64,000 nucleotides of DNA from Agrobacterium vitis. Its GTDB lineage: Bacteria; Pseudomonadota; Alphaproteobacteria; Rhizobiales; Rhizobiaceae. The notes under the pieces are model-generated. The model saw only the letters and a program-made list of their open reading frames with translations, was not told where the DNA came from and did not search any database. The stretch is from contig NZ_JACXXJ020000005.1 in the NCBI RefSeq assembly GCF_014926405.1, positions 2,299,001 through 2,363,000 of the forward strand, written 5' to 3'. Below are positions 62,307 through 64,000 of this stretch, piece after piece (position 1 is the stretch's first letter; each line of letters starts with the position of its first letter). Position numbers and translations under genes: made by a program.

Positions 62307-63175
62307 CCGCTTACGATCTGCTGATCGCGCCATTTGCCGATTACGGCTTCATGCGCCGGGCGCTGGTGGCCTCGCTTTGCCTCGGTCTCGGCTCCGGCCC
62401 GATCGGCGTGTTTCTGATGCTGCGGCGCATGAGCCTGGTTGGTGATGCCATGAGCCATGCGGTGCTGCCGGGGGCTGCGATCGGCTACCTGATCGCCGGA
62501 TCCCTGTCGCTAACCGCCATGGGGCTGGGCGGGCTGGTGGCCGGTCTCTCCGTGGCGCTACTATCAGGCTTTGTCACCCGGTCGACCGTGTTGCAGGAGG
62601 ATGCCAGCTTTGCCAGTTTTTACCTGACATCCCTGGCACTGGGCGTGCTGATCGTGTCGCTGCGCGGTTCCAACATCGATCTTTTGCATGTGCTGTTCGG
62701 GACGATCCTGGCCATCGACAATGATGCGCTGGTGCAGATCGGCGCCATTGCCTCTTTCTCCCTACTGGCACTGGCCGTCATCTACCGGCCACTGGTGACC
62801 GAATGCCTCGACCCCGGCTTCCTGCGGGCCGTCGGCGGTCGTGGACCGGTCTATCATTTCCTGTTCCTGTTTCTCGTCGTGCTCAATCTGGTCGCCAGTT
62901 TCCAGGCGCTCGGCACGTTGATGGCCGTGGGGTTGATGATGCTGCCCGCCGCCATCGCCCAGCTCTGGTGCCGCAGCCTGCCCGGCATGATGGTGGTGGC
63001 AGCGGCAAGCGGCATCGTCGCCAGCTATCTCGGCCTGATTGCCTCCTACCATCTGGAACTCGCCTCCGGGCCGACGATCATCCTGGTCGCGGCGCTGTTT
63101 TACGGCCTGTCCATTCTGTTTGCTCCCTCCGGTGTTTTCCGGCGGTTTCTTCCAAGTTCCCATCTGAAAGCCTGA
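62303..63175 (+). CDS. Metal ABC transporter permease (AztB-like)
   Basis: The 290-residue protein has about eight TM helices and the family loop MRRMSLVGDAMSHAVLPGAAI near the N-terminus, here written only in part as SLVGDAMSHAVLPG. Helices continue to RRFLPSSHLKA. It forms the membrane channel of the zinc/manganese importer. It is coupled to the ATPase by ATGA and precedes the binding-protein gene by 15 bases. Confidence 0.9.
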   Translation: MTAYDLLIAPFADYGFMRRALVASLCLGLGSGPIGVFLMLRRMSLVGDAMSHAVLPGAAIGYLIAGSLSLTAMGLGGLVAGLSVALLSGFVTRSTVLQEDASFASFYLTSLALGVLIVSLRGSNIDLLHVLFGTILAIDNDALVQIGAIASFSLLALAVIYRPLVTECLDPGFLRAVGGRGPVYHFLFLFLVVLNLVASFQALGTLMAVGLMMLPAAIAQLWCRSLPGMMVVAAASGIVASYLGLIASYHLELASGPTIILVAALFYGLSILFAPSGVFRRFLPSSHLKA

Positions 63176-63190
63176 TCACAGGAGATCATT

Positions 63191-64000
63191 ATGAACCGTA
63201 AACTGTTATTGTCCGCAGCCCTGCCACTGTTGATGGCGCTGTCTACCGCACCAGCCTTTGCCGACACACTGAAGGTTGTCGCGTCCTTCACTGTGTTGGC
63301 CGATGTCGTCAAACAGGTTGGCGGCGATCATGTCACCGTCTCCAGCCTAGTTGGCCCCGATGGCGACCCCCATGAATTCGAGCCGTCGCCAGCCAATGCC
63401 AAGGCTCTGAAGGCCGCCGATGTGACATTCGTGTCCGGTGAAGGCCTGGAAGGCTGGATGGACCGGCTGATCACCGCCTCCGGCTACAAGGGCAAGCCAG
63501 TCGTCGCCTCCGAGGGCATCAACACCCGCACCATGGAAGAGGATGGCAAGACCGTGACCGATCCGCATGTGTGGAACAGCCCGGTCAATGTGAAGGTCTG
63601 GGTCGCCAATATCGAAAAGGCGCTGACCGCCGCCGATCCGGCCGATGCCGAAGCCTTCAAGACCAATGCCAGCGCCTATACGAAAAAGCTTGAAGACATG
63701 AACGCCTATGCTCATGCCAAGTTTAACACTATCCCTGAATCCGAACGCAAGATCCTGACCAGCCACGACGCCTTCGGGTATCTCGGCCGCGAATACAAGA
63801 TCAGCTTCCTGTCGCCGCTCGGTCTTTCCACCGAAAGCGAGGCCTCAGCCGCCGATGTCGCCAAGTTGATCGAGCAGATCAAGACCGAGCATGTGAAGAG
63901 CTATTTCTTCGAAAACTCCAACGATCCCCGTCTCGTCAAGCAGATCGCCAAGGCAACCGGCGCCACATCCGGCGGCGAGCTTTACGTAGAAGCCCTGTCC
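63191..64000 (+). CDS. Metal ABC transporter substrate-binding protein (AztC-like), 3' end cut
   Basis: The first 270 residues are seen; the rest lies beyond the window. A Sec signal peptide (LLSAALPLLMALSTAPAFA) precedes a TroA-type cluster A-I fold. Metal ligands are expected in GDPHEFEPSP, DPHVWNSP and LTSHDAFGYLG, and an acidic ligand later. No histidine-rich loop is present between the first two ligand motifs, as in AztC and in contrast to ZnuA. AGGAGATC precedes the ATG. Confidence 0.9.
   Translation, partial: MNRKLLLSAALPLLMALSTAPAFADTLKVVASFTVLADVVKQVGGDHVTVSSLVGPDGDPHEFEPSPANAKALKAADVTFVSGEGLEGWMDRLITASGYKGKPVVASEGINTRTMEEDGKTVTDPHVWNSPVNVKVWVANIEKALTAADPADAEAFKTNASAYTKKLEDMNAYAHAKFNTIPESERKILTSHDAFGYLGREYKISFLSPLGLSTESEASAADVAKLIEQIKTEHVKSYFFENSNDPRLVKQIAKATGATSGGELYVEALS

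Overview
The window looks like a chromosomal segment of a Rhizobiaceae member, most like Agrobacterium or Allorhizobium. Support comes from the gene families and orders: smc-dsbA-DUF721-mutY, a thrC-M16 peptidase-GNAT-GGDEF/EAL run, a CcrM-type methylase, PrsD/PrsE-like type I secretion, a proteobacterial cysH-cysD-cysN operon, IalB-like and YqgE proteins. It also carries intergenic palindromes of the RIME kind known from rhizobia. Most of the window is GC-rich, vertically inherited-looking housekeeping and accessory sequence. Species assignment is inference; no rRNA or other taxonomic marker is present.

Layout. 1-1030 is AT-richer and ends at the 3' side of a tRNA-Gln. It carries the 5' part of an unrecognised gene that runs off the left edge, and looks like an island boundary. 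1.3-6.1 kb holds a PfpI-like protein, a cupin, an MBL hydrolase, a DUF1499 membrane protein and a LacI regulator. 6.2-9.0 kb is a patchwork: a divergent TetR/SDR pair between two diverged 66-bp direct repeats, a decayed 3' fragment of cysN, and a GNAT. 9.1-12.6 kb is the assimilatory sulfate operon cysH-cysD-cysN. 13-20 kb has a chemoreceptor, a lipoprotein, tRNA-Pro and a type I secretion pair. 20.1-23.3 kb is the most interesting locus: an operon of a free-amino-acid 2-oxoglutarate dioxygenase (IDO/PF10014 family), a LysE-type exporter and a ThrH-like HAD phosphatase, with a divergent LysR regulator.

23.3-32.9 kb contains a membrane protein, a Tad-like von Willebrand protein, ppdK, IalB, SH3, an MFS transporter, an Ivy-like lysozyme inhibitor and a small repeat protein. 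33-40.3 kb is smc, dsbA, DUF721, mutY, HAD and ABM. 40.4-44.6 kb has two GT41 (SPINDLY/OGT-like) glycosyltransferases around a PNPOx-like gene. 45-50 kb has ccrM, DUF1284, a GntR regulator divergent from a HAD phosphatase, a lipid kinase and a lipoprotein. 50.3-60.9 kb runs from thrC to a peroxiredoxin. The right end is a zinc-type ABC importer (AztABC-like). It is preceded by a small membrane ORF translationally coupled to the ATPase, and its substrate-binding protein is cut by the window edge.

Repeats are a feature of the window. There are four clear RIME-like palindromic elements, and two 183-bp TA-bounded inverted-repeat elements with the same architecture but different centres. One of these is nested in a larger 298-bp inverted repeat. 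No CRISPR array, rRNA, prophage or intact insertion sequence was seen.
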